Source of the DNA: Paenibacillus terrae
GTDB taxonomy: Bacteria; Bacillota; Bacilli; Paenibacillales; Paenibacillaceae
DNA length: 61,888 nucleotides
Direction of reading: 5' to 3'
NCBI RefSeq assembly: GCF_000943545.1
Contig: NZ_JTHP01000036.1
Span: 1 to 61,888 of the forward strand
The notes below the pieces were generated by a model. The model saw only the letters and a list, made by a program, of their open reading frames with translations, had not been told where the DNA came from and ran no database searches. Below are positions 19,714 through 29,278 of the stretch, piece by piece (position 1 is the stretch's first letter; each line of letters starts with the position of its first letter). The position numbers and the translations under genes were made by a program.

Positions 19714-20682
19714 TTAGACCCACCACATCTCGCTCAGAGGTTCTTCAATGAGGACCTGGCGAAGATTGTGGACGGCTTTAGTAAAGCCTTCCTCAACGGA
19801 CATCAGACCATCCTCGTGCTCAATACTCACTACATAATCGTAACCCACCAGGCGAAGAGCACTAATAATATCCGCCCATGTTTTGATATCATGTCCATAG
19901 CCGACAGTACGGAACTGCCAAGCGCGATCCAGCATATTCGAGTAATCCTGCATATCGGTCAAACCGTATTTATTCACATTAATCGGGTCAATCGTCGTAT
20001 CCTTGGCATGAAAATGGTGAATGGCTCCCTCTCGGCCCAGAATTTGAACCGCCTGTACCGGATCAATACCCTGCCACCACATATGGCTCGGATCCAGATT
20101 GGCACCAATGACCTCCCCGACCGCTTCACGCAGACGAAGCAAGGTCGCTGGCGTATGAACGGAGAAGCCACCGTGCAACTCCAGCCCAATTTTGACATGA
20201 TGATCTGCTGCGAATTTTCCGGCTTCGGTCCAGTAAGGGATAATTTTATTTTCCCATTGCCATTTTAGCACTTCCTGAAAATCATTCGGCCACGGCGCAA
20301 CAGGCCAGTTCGGGTACTTCGCATCCTCATGATCACCCGGACAGCCGGAAAAGGTGTTCACAACGGGAACCTCCAGCTTTTCTGCCAAACGAACCGTTTT
20401 AAGAAACGCCTCGTGATCGGCCTGTGCCAAATGCTTTTGCGGATGGAGCGGGTTGCCATGACAACTGAGTGCGCTAATGGTCAGTCCACGGGACTCTACT
20501 GCTTTTTTGAAGTTTTTGAGCGCTGTTTCGTTGTCCAGCAGTTCATCCGGCTTGCAGTGTTTATCGCCCGGGTTACCGCCTGTGCCGATTTCTACTGCAT
20601 CCAGTCCTTGGGATGCTACATAGTCCAAAGCCTCTTCCAGTGAACGTCCGCCGAACAATACCATAAATACTCCAAGTTTCAA
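19714..20682 (-). CDS. Sugar phosphate isomerase/epimerase-like TIM-barrel protein
   Basis: 322 residues of the AP-endonuclease-2/xylose-isomerase-like fold. Motifs are ALDYVASQGLDAVEIGTGG near the N-terminus, GLELHGGF, GANLDPSHMWWQGID, HFHAKDT and VSIEHEDG; their Glu, Asp and His residues are the metal ligands of the family. Family members isomerise or epimerise keto-sugars or act on 3-keto glycosides. The start is TTG 20682 with AGGGAGGGA upstream. It lies between ThuA and a Gfo/Idh enzyme in the operon. Confidence 0.85.
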   Translation of the reverse strand: MKLGVFMVLFGGRSLEEALDYVASQGLDAVEIGTGGNPGDKHCKPDELLDNETALKNFKKAVESRGLTISALSCHGNPLHPQKHLAQADHEAFLKTVRLAEKLEVPVVNTFSGCPGDHEDAKYPNWPVAPWPNDFQEVLKWQWENKIIPYWTEAGKFAADHHVKIGLELHGGFSVHTPATLLRLREAVGEVIGANLDPSHMWWQGIDPVQAVQILGREGAIHHFHAKDTTIDPINVNKYGLTDMQDYSNMLDRAWQFRTVGYGHDIKTWADIISALRLVGYDYVVSIEHEDGLMSVEEGFTKAVHNLRQVLIEEPLSEMWWV

Positions 20683-20759
20683 ACGTATTCCCTCCCTGTA
20701 TTATATGTGAAAGAAGCTGCTTATCTTATAATGATGGCCTATTCAGGATGCTTGCGGGC

Positions 20760-21842
20760 TTAATCAAAATAGACGGCTTTTCCTGTACGCGCCGATTCAT
20801 AGATAGCTTCTAAAATTTCAGTAACTACCAGCGCCTGTTCCGGCTTCACAAGCGGCTCTTTATCGTCCAGAATGGCTTCGATCCACAGACGGGCTTCGCG
20901 ATCCGCTTCGTTTTCCGTTTCTCCAGAGTAAAAGGCTACACCGCCCGCATCCAGATCAATTTTCGTATCAAACAAGCGGCTGTTCTTCTCCCCGTTAATA
21001 CGCAGACCGTCCTGCATATCGGCTCCGCCCTCAGTCCCGCATAACAGTGTCTTGGCTTCGCCAAATTCTACAACGTTCAGTGCCCAACTGGATTCCAATA
21101 CAATAGTGGCTCCATTTTGCATGGTAATAAAACCAAAGGCAGAATCCTCCACCTTAAATTCCTCAGGGTTCCACGGTCCAAAGGCATTCGCCGCGTTTTT
21201 ACGATCTCCGAGTTTATGGAAGGTTGAGCCCAGCACGCTTTTAGGCTTGTAATTATCCATCAGCCAGAGAGTCAGGTCGAGCGCATGCGTCCCAATATCA
21301 ATAAGTGGACCGCCGCCCTGCTTATCCTCATCCAGAAATACTCCCCAAGTCGGAACCGCGCGGCGACGCAGAGCGATGGCTTTGCCTAGGTAAATCTCGC
21401 CAAGCTCTCCCTGCTCGACCAATTGTTTCAGGTACAAGCTGTCGTTACGATAACGGTTTTGATACGCAATGGACAGCTTTTTACCTGTACGTTTTGCGGC
21501 ATCCAGCATTTCCCTAGCCTGCTCGGCGGTTTTGGCCATCGGCTTTTCGCACAGCACATGCTTACCTGCCTCAAGCGCAGCTACCGTAATTTCCGAGTGC
21601 GAGTCGTTGGGCGTACATACATGTACGACTTCAATGTCTTTATTTTCAAGCAGCTTCCGATAATCGCTAAAAACTTGTGAACCTTCAACACCAAATTTTT
21701 CTGCCGCTTCCTCAGCCCGTTCTTGAATAATGTCACAGAAAGCGACGATCTCTGCACGTTTTTGCTTGGCAAGACTAGGCAAATGCTTGCCGTTGGCAAT
21801 CCCCCCACAACCAATAATTCCGATTTTGAGTGTTTTAGACAT
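20760..21842 (-). CDS. Gfo/Idh/MocA-family oxidoreductase
   Basis: About 360 residues. The Rossmann motif GIIGCGGIANGKHLPSL is at the N-terminus, followed by DIIQERAEEAA, VCTPNDSHSEI and the family signature CEKPMAKT, whose Lys is catalytic; the C-terminal alpha/beta domain contains DIGTHALDLTLWLMDN. It probably oxidises a sugar or inositol hydroxyl with NAD(P). Start ATG 21842 has GGGAGG eight bases upstream; a longer frame to 22007 only overlaps the upstream gene. The start overlaps the stop of that gene by 8 bp, so they are coupled. Confidence 0.93.
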   Translation of the reverse strand: MSKTLKIGIIGCGGIANGKHLPSLAKQKRAEIVAFCDIIQERAEEAAEKFGVEGSQVFSDYRKLLENKDIEVVHVCTPNDSHSEITVAALEAGKHVLCEKPMAKTAEQAREMLDAAKRTGKKLSIAYQNRYRNDSLYLKQLVEQGELGEIYLGKAIALRRRAVPTWGVFLDEDKQGGGPLIDIGTHALDLTLWLMDNYKPKSVLGSTFHKLGDRKNAANAFGPWNPEEFKVEDSAFGFITMQNGATIVLESSWALNVVEFGEAKTLLCGTEGGADMQDGLRINGEKNSRLFDTKIDLDAGGVAFYSGETENEADREARLWIEAILDDKEPLVKPEQALVVTEILEAIYESARTGKAVYFD

Positions 21843-22602
21843 GAATATTTCCTCCCTGAGCTGCGTATTGTTGGAGCCACTTAAAGCTGGTTTCAATGCT
21901 TTCGATTGGAGGATTTGAGCTGAAATCCTGTTCCACAACAACCCAATCCACGCCTGCCTCAATAGCGGCGTCTGTAATGGCCTGAAGCTGCACTTCTCCT
22001 TTGCCAAGCTCTACGGTAACTGCTTTTTGCTGCTCGTCACGTGCCATATCCTTTAAGTGAATGATAGGCAGGCGTCCACGATAACGTCCGATGTATTCCA
22101 CAGGATCATAGCCTCCGTAGTATACCCAACAAGTATCCATTTCGACCTGCAACAAATCAGCCGAAACCGCATCATATAACGCATCAAAAACCGGACGATC
22201 ACCGATTTTTTCCGTCAGTTCAAAATCATGATTATGGTAAGCCAGAACTAAGCCATGTTCTTTCACTTTTTCACCAATACGATGCAAATTGGCAAAAAGC
22301 TCATCCCACTGGCGCTGCTCCTCGGTTAAATAAGGAACGATCAGGTACTTATTCCCTAATTCTTTGTGATAAGCGATCTCCTCATCCAAATGGTCCAACA
22401 GACGGGTATATTGAACATGGGTTCCGACAACTTCCAAACCTAGCTCATCCAAAAGTGCTTTTACATCCTTGGCACTACGTCCGAAAAAGGCATGAAATTC
22501 AACCCCTTTATAGCCCAGCTCAGCTACCTTGCGCAACGTACCTTCAAAATCCTGTTCAAGTTCTTCCCTTACTGTGTACAATTGCAATCCTACTTTAGCC
22601 AT
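21835..22602 (-). CDS. TIM-barrel sugar isomerase/epimerase-like protein
   Basis: 255 residues: GLQLYTVREELEQDFEGTLRKVAELGYKGVEFHAF, LAYHNHDFEL, QVEMDTCWVYYGGYDP, IIHLKDM and WVVVEQDF. These are typical of the family that includes IolE-like and bacterial 3-keto-disaccharide-related enzymes with a divalent metal. AGAGGTGA precedes ATG 22602. It is the second gene of the operon. The substrate is unknown. Confidence 0.88.
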   Translation of the reverse strand: MAKVGLQLYTVREELEQDFEGTLRKVAELGYKGVEFHAFFGRSAKDVKALLDELGLEVVGTHVQYTRLLDHLDEEIAYHKELGNKYLIVPYLTEEQRQWDELFANLHRIGEKVKEHGLVLAYHNHDFELTEKIGDRPVFDALYDAVSADLLQVEMDTCWVYYGGYDPVEYIGRYRGRLPIIHLKDMARDEQQKAVTVELGKGEVQLQAITDAAIEAGVDWVVVEQDFSSNPPIESIETSFKWLQQYAAQGGNIHV

Positions 22603-22620
22603 TGCCCTTCACCTCTTCAA

Positions 22621-23727
22621 TTAGGATGGATGAATCGTTATATCTGTTCCATGATACAAATCCTCGTCTGGCTCAAATGTACTTTCCAACGTAATATGCT
22701 TACCTTCCAATGAGGAGCGCTGAAAAGCGTGCATAGCCTCTAATACATGATAGGCCAGTTCCACGTTAGCACGGTGGTTCTTTTCACTGCGAATGGCTCT
22801 CACCATCTCACCCGCACCTATTCCGCGTTCGTTCTTCCCACACTCAAATAAAGGTTCCACGAGCTCTGCGGTTTCCTCTCCAGATCGGCGAAGCTTGACA
22901 TCTCCGTTAAAAAAGTTCGGATCAGGCAGGATTAAGGTTCCTTCCGTACCATAAATTTCAATACGCGGCAGATCCGACGCCCCCTGAATGTCAAAGCTGG
23001 CAATGAGCGTTACAATGGCTCCGTTATGGAAATCCATCGTTCCGGCCAAATGCGTTGGTGTCTGTACCCGCAGCGGTGTGCCGCTTTTGGGACCGGAATG
23101 TATGTAACGATCAGGAATCTGAATGCCCACTGAACTGCTGATTCGCCGGACCGGACCCAGCACATGGATCAGCGACGTCAAATAGTAAGGTCCCATGTCA
23201 AACATCGGACCGCCTCCAGCGGCATAGAAAAATTCCGGATCAGTATGCCACCACTCGGGACCTCTACCCATAAAAAAAGCAGTAGCGGCTACGGGCTGCC
23301 CAATCATTCCGTTTTGTATGGCATAGCGTGCAGTCTGAATACCCGCACCAAGAAATGTATCCGGGGCACAGCCGACACGCAGTTTTTTTGCCTTGGCTAG
23401 ATCCAGAACGCGTTTACCATCCTCCAAGGAAACCGCCAAAGGCTTTTCACTGTACACATGCTTGCCTGCCTCCAGTATCGCCATATCTGTCAGTGCATGG
23501 CTGCCAGGCACGGTCAGATTAAAAACAAGCTCAATCTCGGGCTGACGAAGTAATTCATCTACATTGTATGCGTTTTCAATGTTAAATTCATCGGCCCTCG
23601 CTTCGGCCCTTTCCTCCAATAAATCAGCCACGGCCACCACTTCGATAAGCGGACTGTTTTGGAGATTTTCAAGATATACCGCGCTAATGTTACCGCAGCC
23701 TATAATACCGGCCTTCATTCGTTTCAC
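22621..23727 (-). CDS. Gfo/Idh/MocA-family oxidoreductase, first gene of the sugar operon
   Basis: About 368 residues. It has GIIGCGNISAVYLENL (nucleotide-binding loop), AVADLLEERAEARA, NLTVPGSHALTD and YSEKPLAV with the catalytic Lys, and a C-terminal domain with FDMGPYYLTSLIHVLG. The start is taken as GTG 23727 because AGGGGGGTGA lies five bases upstream; ATG 23718 is the alternative. Longer in-frame extensions into the intergenic region carry no coding character. It is divergent from the AraC-type regulator. Confidence 0.9.
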   Translation of the reverse strand: MKRMKAGIIGCGNISAVYLENLQNSPLIEVVAVADLLEERAEARADEFNIENAYNVDELLRQPEIELVFNLTVPGSHALTDMAILEAGKHVYSEKPLAVSLEDGKRVLDLAKAKKLRVGCAPDTFLGAGIQTARYAIQNGMIGQPVAATAFFMGRGPEWWHTDPEFFYAAGGGPMFDMGPYYLTSLIHVLGPVRRISSSVGIQIPDRYIHSGPKSGTPLRVQTPTHLAGTMDFHNGAIVTLIASFDIQGASDLPRIEIYGTEGTLILPDPNFFNGDVKLRRSGEETAELVEPLFECGKNERGIGAGEMVRAIRSEKNHRANVELAYHVLEAMHAFQRSSLEGKHITLESTFEPDEDLYHGTDITIHPS

Positions 23728-23889
23728 TTCGTCACCCCCCCTGGCCTCCAACATGTTCTGTATTCTGCTATAAGCCTTACAGACACAATAGTATTCTATT
23801 TCCGTTTCGTTTAAAATGAATAATATGATTAAAACATGAACAATCTGGTCAATATTTGAAGCAGCCATATGCCCAAAGGAGTCATCATC

Positions 23890-24708
23890 ATGTCTATCGT
23901 CGAGCCTTGTCAGGTTCTTACCGCAGGCTATTCCTTCCATCGTAAGCCCTTTTATTCGAACCAGCCTGAAGGGATCAAAAATTATTTGTTTCGTCTACAA
24001 ACAGACGGACGCTGCCAGGCCCGCATTAACGGGGAAATGACACGGATTGAGGCGGGTGACCTGCTGCTGTTCAATCCTACCGAGCCTTATGAGCTGGACA
24101 TTCACAGTGAGTTAAATCCCATGGGGGAACAGGTCGTGGAGAGCGGAGATTATCACATTTTTTTTGGAGGCTCCTGGGTAGATGAGTGGTGGCACCATCA
24201 CAAACGGCCCAACCGCATCAAGGTCCAGCTTACCGAAGCACTGCTTGGCCTATTTCGGCAGCTTGTGATGGAGCAGCGGCGTATTTCTAATCCTTATCCG
24301 GAAATATCGAGCTATTACATGCGCATTCTTTGCCTGGAGTTTGACCGTATGCTATCCGAGCATCCGACTTCCACCCATCATAATTATCTCGCTTATCAGA
24401 TTAAAAATTATATTGAAGAAAATGCTTCTTCCAATTTTAAGCTGGATGACGTGTCCTCACACATCGGCATCAGCGTATCCAGAGCTGTACATTTGTTCAA
24501 GGAAACATTTAATACGAGTATTATGCAGTACACACTGGATATCAGGCTCAACATGGCGAGGGAGCGCATTATTTTCAGCCCCATGTCTTTGGAACAGGCA
24601 GCCGAATCGTCCGGTTTTGCAAACTATACGTATTTTCACCGCGTATTTCGCTCCCGCTTCGGCATGTCGCCCAAGGAATTCAGAGGGATCCACCGCGAGC
24701 AATTGTAG
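23890..24708 (+). CDS. AraC-family transcriptional regulator
   Basis: About 272 residues. The N-terminal AraC-type cupin (INGEMTRIEAGDLLLFNPTEPYEL) senses a ligand; the C-terminal double helix-turn-helix (LDDVSSHIGISVSRAVHLFKETFNTSIMQYTLDIRLNMARERI...AAESSGFANYTYFHRVFRSRFGMSPKEFR) binds DNA. Start ATG 23890 has AAAGGAG eight bases upstream. Being divergent from the Gfo/Idh-ThuA operon, it probably controls that operon, and perhaps the arabinofuranosidase that converges on it. Confidence 0.92.
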   Translation: MSIVEPCQVLTAGYSFHRKPFYSNQPEGIKNYLFRLQTDGRCQARINGEMTRIEAGDLLLFNPTEPYELDIHSELNPMGEQVVESGDYHIFFGGSWVDEWWHHHKRPNRIKVQLTEALLGLFRQLVMEQRRISNPYPEISSYYMRILCLEFDRMLSEHPTSTHHNYLAYQIKNYIEENASSNFKLDDVSSHIGISVSRAVHLFKETFNTSIMQYTLDIRLNMARERIIFSPMSLEQAAESSGFANYTYFHRVFRSRFGMSPKEFRGIHREQL

Positions 24709-24721
24709 TATTGGTAAAAAT

Positions 24722-24766
24722 AAAACCTTGAGAGAGCCTTTCTTGGCTCCATCAAGGTTTTGTTTT
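24722..24766. terminator. Bidirectional terminator between araC-like and GH51 genes
   Basis: AAAACCTTGA and TCAAGGTTTT arms with a 20-base loop; T-rich sequence follows on the plus strand. Confidence 0.8.
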
Positions 24767-24816
24767 GTTCCGATTTCAAAATTATACTTCTTATTTTTTC
24801 TGAGTCTACAAAATAT

Positions 24817-26301
24817 CTACGGTGCAATCGTCAGCATCACTACTGACATCGGTGGCAGTGTAACATCCAAGCTCTGATCTTGCTGCTGGAAGGACGTGAA
24901 AGTTTCCGTTTTCACACGCTCCGGCTGATCAAATGTATTGTGTGCCTGCATATCGTCACTGGCGAGAACAACGCCGCTGATTTGCTTAACGTTTTCCAGC
25001 CCTCTCAGCTCCAGATTCAAGGAAGCCGCCTCGCCCGGATGGACGTTGCACAAACTTACATGAATATATCCGTCCTGCGCCTTGGAAGCGGACACACTCA
25101 CCTGTGGAATGGAATCACCATCATATTCATAATTGCCTACGGTTACATGGGTAGCCAGCGCTTGTGCATCCTGATGCACCTTGAACATTTCAAATACATG
25201 GTATGTCGGCGTCAGTAGCATAGCAGGTCCTTCGGTCAGGACCATAGCCTGCAAAACGTTGACCATTTGAGCAATATTCGTCATTTGTACACGTTCATGA
25301 TGATCGTGGAAAATGTGCAGGTGCAGCCCGGCTACAAGCGCATCGCGCATCGTATTTTGCTGATACAGGAAGCCCGGATTTGTACCCGGCTCGGTCATGA
25401 ACCAGGTCCCCCATTCATCTACAATCATTCCTACCCGTTTACCAGGATCATATTGGTCCATAATAGCAGAATGGCGTGTAATCAATTCATCCATACGTAA
25501 TGATTTTTTCATCGTCTCAAACCATTCCGCTTCATCAAAACCGAGTGCTTGCCCTTTCGCTTCCCAGGTACCCGGGACCGTGTAGTTATGCAGACTCAAG
25601 CCATCCATAAGATGCCCAGCTTCACGCATCAGCACTTCGGTCCAACGATAATCGTCCACATTGGCCCCGCCCGCAATCCGGTAGATACGGTTATCACCAT
25701 AGTTGCGGACATACGTCTGATAACGACGATACAGATCGGCATAATATTCCGGACGCATATTGCCACCACAGCCCCAGTTTTCGTTACCTACGCCAAAATA
25801 TTTAAGCTTCCATGGCTGCTCACGCCCGTTTTCCTGCCGCCATGCGGCCATTGGGGATTCCCCATCAAAGGTCATGTACTCTACCCACTCCGACATTTCC
25901 TGCACCGTGCCACTGCCAACATTCCCGCAAATATAAGGCTCAGCCTCTAACAGCTCACACAATTGGAAAAACTCATGGGTGCCAAAATGATTATTTTCAA
26001 CCACACCGCCCCAATGCGTGTTGACCATTCTTTTGCGATTTTCCTTCGGCCCGATGCCGTCCTTCCAATGATATTCATCGGCAAAACAGCCTCCTGGCCA
26101 ACGCAGCACAGGAATATTTAGCTTTTTAAGCGCTTCTACCACATCATTACGAATCCCGTCCGTATTTGGAATCGGGGAATCCTGTCCAACCCACAAACCT
26201 TCATAAATACATCGTCCAAGATGCTCGGCAAATTGTCCGTAAATATTTTTATTAATAACGCCTTGCTCCCAATCTGTATGCACAACAATAGAACCCTTCA
26301 T
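24817..26301 (-). CDS. abfA: Alpha-L-arabinofuranosidase (GH51)
   Basis: 494 residues, no signal peptide, therefore an intracellular enzyme that removes terminal arabinofuranose from imported arabino-oligosaccharides. The acid/base Glu is in [13 protein letters not shown] (near 170), the nucleophile Glu in [10 protein letters not shown] (near 290), and [18 protein letters not shown] is a typical substrate-binding segment. Length matches B. subtilis AbfA/Abf2. GAGGAGGG precedes ATG 26301. It is monocistronic, with a dyad in its AT-rich upstream region. Confidence 0.95.
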   Translation of the reverse strand: MKGSIVVHTDWEQGVINKNIYGQFAEHLGRCIYEGLWVGQDSPIPNTDGIRNDVVEALKKLNIPVLRWPGGCFADEYHWKDGIGPKENRKRMVNTHWGGVVENNHFGTHEFFQLCELLEAEPYICGNVGSGTVQEMSEWVEYMTFDGESPMAAWRQENGREQPWKLKYFGVGNENWGCGGNMRPEYYADLYRRYQTYVRNYGDNRIYRIAGGANVDDYRWTEVLMREAGHLMDGLSLHNYTVPGTWEAKGQALGFDEAEWFETMKKSLRMDELITRHSAIMDQYDPGKRVGMIVDEWGTWFMTEPGTNPGFLYQQNTMRDALVAGLHLHIFHDHHERVQMTNIAQMVNVLQAMVLTEGPAMLLTPTYHVFEMFKVHQDAQALATHVTVGNYEYDGDSIPQVSVSASKAQDGYIHVSLCNVHPGEAASLNLELRGLENVKQISGVVLASDDMQAHNTFDQPERVKTETFTSFQQQDQSLDVTLPPMSVVMLTIAP

Positions 26302-26463
26302 GACAAGCCCTCCTCAAAAATAGTAAAGTTCATTGGACTATACACTTTAATGATTTCGCTTTCATAAAATTAAAAAAATATGGCTTATACCTGATCTCTT
26401 TTCCATCTCAACATTTACAATCATCCAATGTAACAGCTTGGATAGTTAATATAAATATTAATA

Positions 26464-26492
26464 ATTAAACAAAAATATTTTACATGTTTAAT
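26464..26492. promoter_or_regulatory. Inverted repeat upstream of abfA
   Basis: Two 8-bp arms, ATTAAACA and TGTTTAAT, separated by 13 bases, about 165 bp upstream of the start codon. This could bind a dimeric repressor or activator. Confidence 0.4.
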
Positions 26493-26545
26493 ATATTTTA
26501 TTGCCTTCTATTTGTCAATCGTTAACCCATAGCTCCACCCAAACC

Positions 26546-26569
26546 AAAAAGTCTGCCCTCAAGGCAGAC
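26546..26569 (-). terminator. Terminator of the DUF6171-like gene
   Basis: A GTCTGCC/GGCAGAC hairpin followed leftwards by five T residues. Confidence 0.7.
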
Positions 26570-26636
26570 CATGGTATGACCACTTTAGCGCGTGATCACA
26601 GAAACAGCCGCATGTTCAGTGAAGTCTGAGCCTACT

Positions 26637-26924
26637 TCATTTCAAGGATGTCCCTTGCCAGCGAGAACCGTTATAGCCGGGACAATTTTGATTGACTGCC
26701 AGAGCGCGTACACGGACAATACTTCCGCTGATGCTGCACGTATGCCCACCCATTAACTCATCACATTGCGAACAAGCTAACAGTCTGGCCTCGTACACAT
26801 TATCGGTCACACATTCCATTCCCGGCCTCATGTTGTTTATAATTCTGGTAATTTGCTCTTCCGAAATAGCGGTGTCCCTTTCACACCCTTTACAGGTGTT
26901 TGGTGCGGTTATACCTTCCATCAT
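26637..26924 (-). CDS. Small cysteine-rich protein (DUF6171-like)
   Basis: About 95 residues with CKGC near the N-terminus, ACSQC in the middle and two later single Cys (GHTCSISG and NQNCPG), a pattern suggesting a zinc- or iron-sulfur-binding fold. The segment RLLACSQCDELMGGHTCSISGSIVRVRALAVNQNCPG resembles DUF6171 proteins. Start ATG 26924 with GAGAGGG about eight bases upstream; a longer frame to 27038 overlaps the next gene. Function unknown. Confidence 0.7.
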   Translation of the reverse strand: MMEGITAPNTCKGCERDTAISEEQITRIINNMRPGMECVTDNVYEARLLACSQCDELMGGHTCSISGSIVRVRALAVNQNCPGYNGSRWQGTSLK

Positions 26925-26976
26925 CAGCTTACCCTCTCTTTCAAACAACGTCCTGAGTACATGCGGGTGGAGGACC

Positions 26977-27297
26977 TTATTTCCGTTCCGGCGGGAGCTG
27001 GGTAGCCGCTTCAGATACGACCATCGCCAAGTCCTCATTTCCGAACATGGACAGCACTCCTAATACTGTGTCTAGCGGAATATCTCCCGCTTCTTCACGC
27101 GATACGGTCAGCTTGCGCACTCGCAGCAAACGCTCATTGCTATCCTGCTGCGGATAAGCTGCATGATACAGTTCCTCTGGCTCCAGCCCGTGATTGATGC
27201 ACCATTGCGCAAACACAAGGATCATCATATCCTCTTCCTGCTTATAATTTTCGATGATAGCCTCTTCTAACTGTTTACCGCTGTTGTGCTCTTCCAT
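26977..27297 (-). CDS. Conserved hypothetical protein
   Basis: 106 residues, acidic (many Glu), helical, no membrane segment or known motif. It starts with MEEHNSGKQLEEAIIENY and holds a HGLEPEELYHAAYPQQD segment. AAGGAGAAATG supports the start. It lies just upstream of the DUF6171-like gene and may be co-transcribed with it. Not recognised. Confidence 0.6.
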   Translation of the reverse strand: MEEHNSGKQLEEAIIENYKQEEDMMILVFAQWCINHGLEPEELYHAAYPQQDSNERLLRVRKLTVSREEAGDIPLDTVLGVLSMFGNEDLAMVVSEAATQLPPERK

Positions 27298-27365
27298 TCG
27301 TTCATTTCTCCTTCAATCTATTTCTCGATGTCTGGACTGCCTTGATGGCTGTCGTTCCTTCTGTG

Positions 27366-28310
27366 TTAGTCATTCAAACGGCTAATGAGTTCGTCCGCCA
27401 ACATATGACTTTCCAGCACCCTGCCAGCACGCACACTGCACTCCTCTGGACGATGAATATGCTCCAGAAAATGATTTACCACTCCAGTGAATCCTCGTCT
27501 TTCCAGAATTGTGTCCCAGCTTCCAAAAGATTGTGACAATGACGGCTTATTTTTTTGCATAAAAATAGCCTGTTCCATGTTGGTCACCTCGACGGAACGA
27601 CCTGCCCCATGCAGCTCCAGCCTCTCAATGTCAGCCCCTGCCTGTCTGTTCATACTGTAGCTACCAGAGGCATTTCCCAAACGTACCGACCCGAATGCAG
27701 CGTTCATATATCCTTCACTCGTCGTGTCCAGACTGCTATGCAGCAGTTCATAATCATCGCCACCCAGCCACAATAGCAGATCGAGCATATGAATCAAATC
27801 ATCATAAACCGTCTGTGCCGCAAGTCTCGGATCATATCCCGTCCGATGCTTGATCGCTGCGCATTGGCTGAAGCCTCCTGCTTCCTCCAGCCACGCTTTA
27901 GCAGCTACATAATGCGGGGCAAAACGTCGGTTAAAGCCGACCGCCAGCAGCACAGCCTGTGCCTCCGCAAACGCGGTCATTTCCAAATTATGGCGCACAT
28001 CATAGGACAGCGGTTTATCCACATACACCGCAACACCTTTTTCAATACACGCCATAACCAGATCAAAATGGGCTTCGGTCGCAGCATGTATGAATACAGC
28101 CTCCGGCTCCCATGCCAGCATTTCCTTCACATCCGTCGTTCCTCTCGGCAGCCTGTATTGCTCCATAATGGAACTAACCGGCTCCTGCGAACGGTTCATG
28201 ACACCTACAATATCTACACCTTCGTGCGCAGTCAGCAGCGGCAAATACACTTTGCGGGCAATGCCGCCCAGACCTGCAATAACCACTCTTGTTTTCGTTT
28301 GCTTATTCAT
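27366..28310 (-). CDS. Gfo/Idh/MocA-family oxidoreductase
   Basis: 314 residues, slightly short for the family. The nucleotide-binding loop GLGGIARKVYLPLL, AATEAHFDLV and the YVDKPLSYD signature with catalytic Lys are present, but the C-terminal domain is compact (YDDLIHMLDLLLWLGGDD). GAGGTGGG precedes ATG 28310. It is the third enzyme of this family in the window, but stands outside the sugar operon. Substrate unknown. Confidence 0.88.
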   Translation of the reverse strand: MNKQTKTRVVIAGLGGIARKVYLPLLTAHEGVDIVGVMNRSQEPVSSIMEQYRLPRGTTDVKEMLAWEPEAVFIHAATEAHFDLVMACIEKGVAVYVDKPLSYDVRHNLEMTAFAEAQAVLLAVGFNRRFAPHYVAAKAWLEEAGGFSQCAAIKHRTGYDPRLAAQTVYDDLIHMLDLLLWLGGDDYELLHSSLDTTSEGYMNAAFGSVRLGNASGSYSMNRQAGADIERLELHGAGRSVEVTNMEQAIFMQKNKPSLSQSFGSWDTILERRGFTGVVNHFLEHIHRPEECSVRAGRVLESHMLADELISRLND

Positions 28311-28376
28311 ATCATACCCACCTCTGATGACTCATTTCTTCTGTTGTCTAGTTTACATGGAAGTCCGCTGACAAGC

Positions 28377-28426
28377 AAAGAAAAGAGGCTGCCCCCGATC
28401 CAGTTAGACCTGACGGGACAGCCTCT
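28377..28426 (-). terminator. Terminator of the terC-like gene
   Basis: AGAGGCTG and CAGCCTCT arms, an inner CCC/GGG pair, and TTTTCTTT on the downstream (left) side. Confidence 0.75.
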
Positions 28427-28473
28427 ATGCATGAGCGTCCAGCTTCAGCTACGATGATTTCAGTGTGCTTAGC

Positions 28474-29163
28474 TTAGGCGTGCAGCGCTTGTTTTCTTGT
28501 TTTTTCACTTTTTATTTTTTTAACACGCATTCCAATGGCTACGACCAGAACAACGACTAGAACTTCAAATCCGTATTTGACGACCCCATTCGTGAACCAA
28601 TGTGCAATCAGCGGCTCGGCCACTACCATTTTGGCAGCAGTATAGGCCAGTACAGCAGCTCCAATTGTAATGACCATCGGAAAACGTTCGGTCAGCTTCA
28701 AGATAATTGTACTGCCCCATACCATAATCGGAACAGAAATCGCCAGTCCCAAAATAACAAGCAACATATTTCCATGAGCTGCTCCCGCAACGGCAAGTAC
28801 ATTGTCGAGCCCCATCATGGTGTCAGCAATAATAATGGTACGAATCGCGGCCCACATTTGATTGGTTGCAGAGATTTCATGTTTTTTCTCCTCAACCAGC
28901 AGCTTGTAAGCAATGTAGATGAGCGCAAGCCCCCCGATTAAACGTAAGCCGTAAATTTCCAGTAAGTACGTGACCAGCAAAGTAGCGATAACACGAATGA
29001 CAACCGCGCCGACCGTCCCCCAAATAATGACCTTTTTTTGATTGGCCTTCTCGACATTACGGGCTGCCAGACCAATCACAATCGCATTGTCACCAGCCAG
29101 CACCAAATCAATGATAATGATTGATAATAGCGCGGTTAAAAACTCGATTGACAAAAAATCCAT
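28474..29163 (-). CDS. TerC-family membrane protein, probable Mn2+ exporter
   Basis: 229 residues with about seven membrane segments. The family's acidic residues in the membrane are visible in IIIDLVLAGDNAIVIGLAARN and IADTMMGLDNVLAVAGAAHGN. B. subtilis relatives YkoY/MeeY and YceF/MeeF take part in Mn2+ efflux and metalation of exported enzymes. A complete yybP-ykoY Mn2+ riboswitch precedes it, which supports a Mn2+ role more strongly than the protein alone. The lysine/arginine-rich C-terminus is cytoplasmic. GGTGGGAG precedes ATG 29163. Confidence 0.9.
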   Translation of the reverse strand: MDFLSIEFLTALLSIIIIDLVLAGDNAIVIGLAARNVEKANQKKVIIWGTVGAVVIRVIATLLVTYLLEIYGLRLIGGLALIYIAYKLLVEEKKHEISATNQMWAAIRTIIIADTMMGLDNVLAVAGAAHGNMLLVILGLAISVPIMVWGSTIILKLTERFPMVITIGAAVLAYTAAKMVVAEPLIAHWFTNGVVKYGFEVLVVVLVVAIGMRVKKIKSEKTRKQALHA

Positions 29164-29224
29164 ACGTTTCTCCCACCTTCTTTATTTATTTGTTATACTG
29201 TACATAGTTCTGCGCTTTATACTA

Positions 29225-29261
29225 AAAAAGCGCCATTTCACGGAATCCGGAAACGGCGCTT
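29225..29261 (-). terminator. Second hairpin downstream of the Mn2+ riboswitch
   Basis: AAGCGCC-GTTT and AAAT-GGCGCTT arms followed by T6, between the riboswitch terminator and the terC-like gene. It would act as an additional or backup attenuator, so two terminators stand in series before the gene. Confidence 0.7.
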
Positions 29262-29278
29262 GACCCAAATTTAGCATC

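Larger units (their letters stand above)
26302..26636. other. AT-rich intergenic stretch upstream of the GH51 gene
   Basis: No gene is seen. It contains the dyad ATTAAACA-N13-TGTTTAAT (26464-26492), a plausible sugar-regulator operator, and the terminator of the small gene to the right. Confidence 0.6.
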
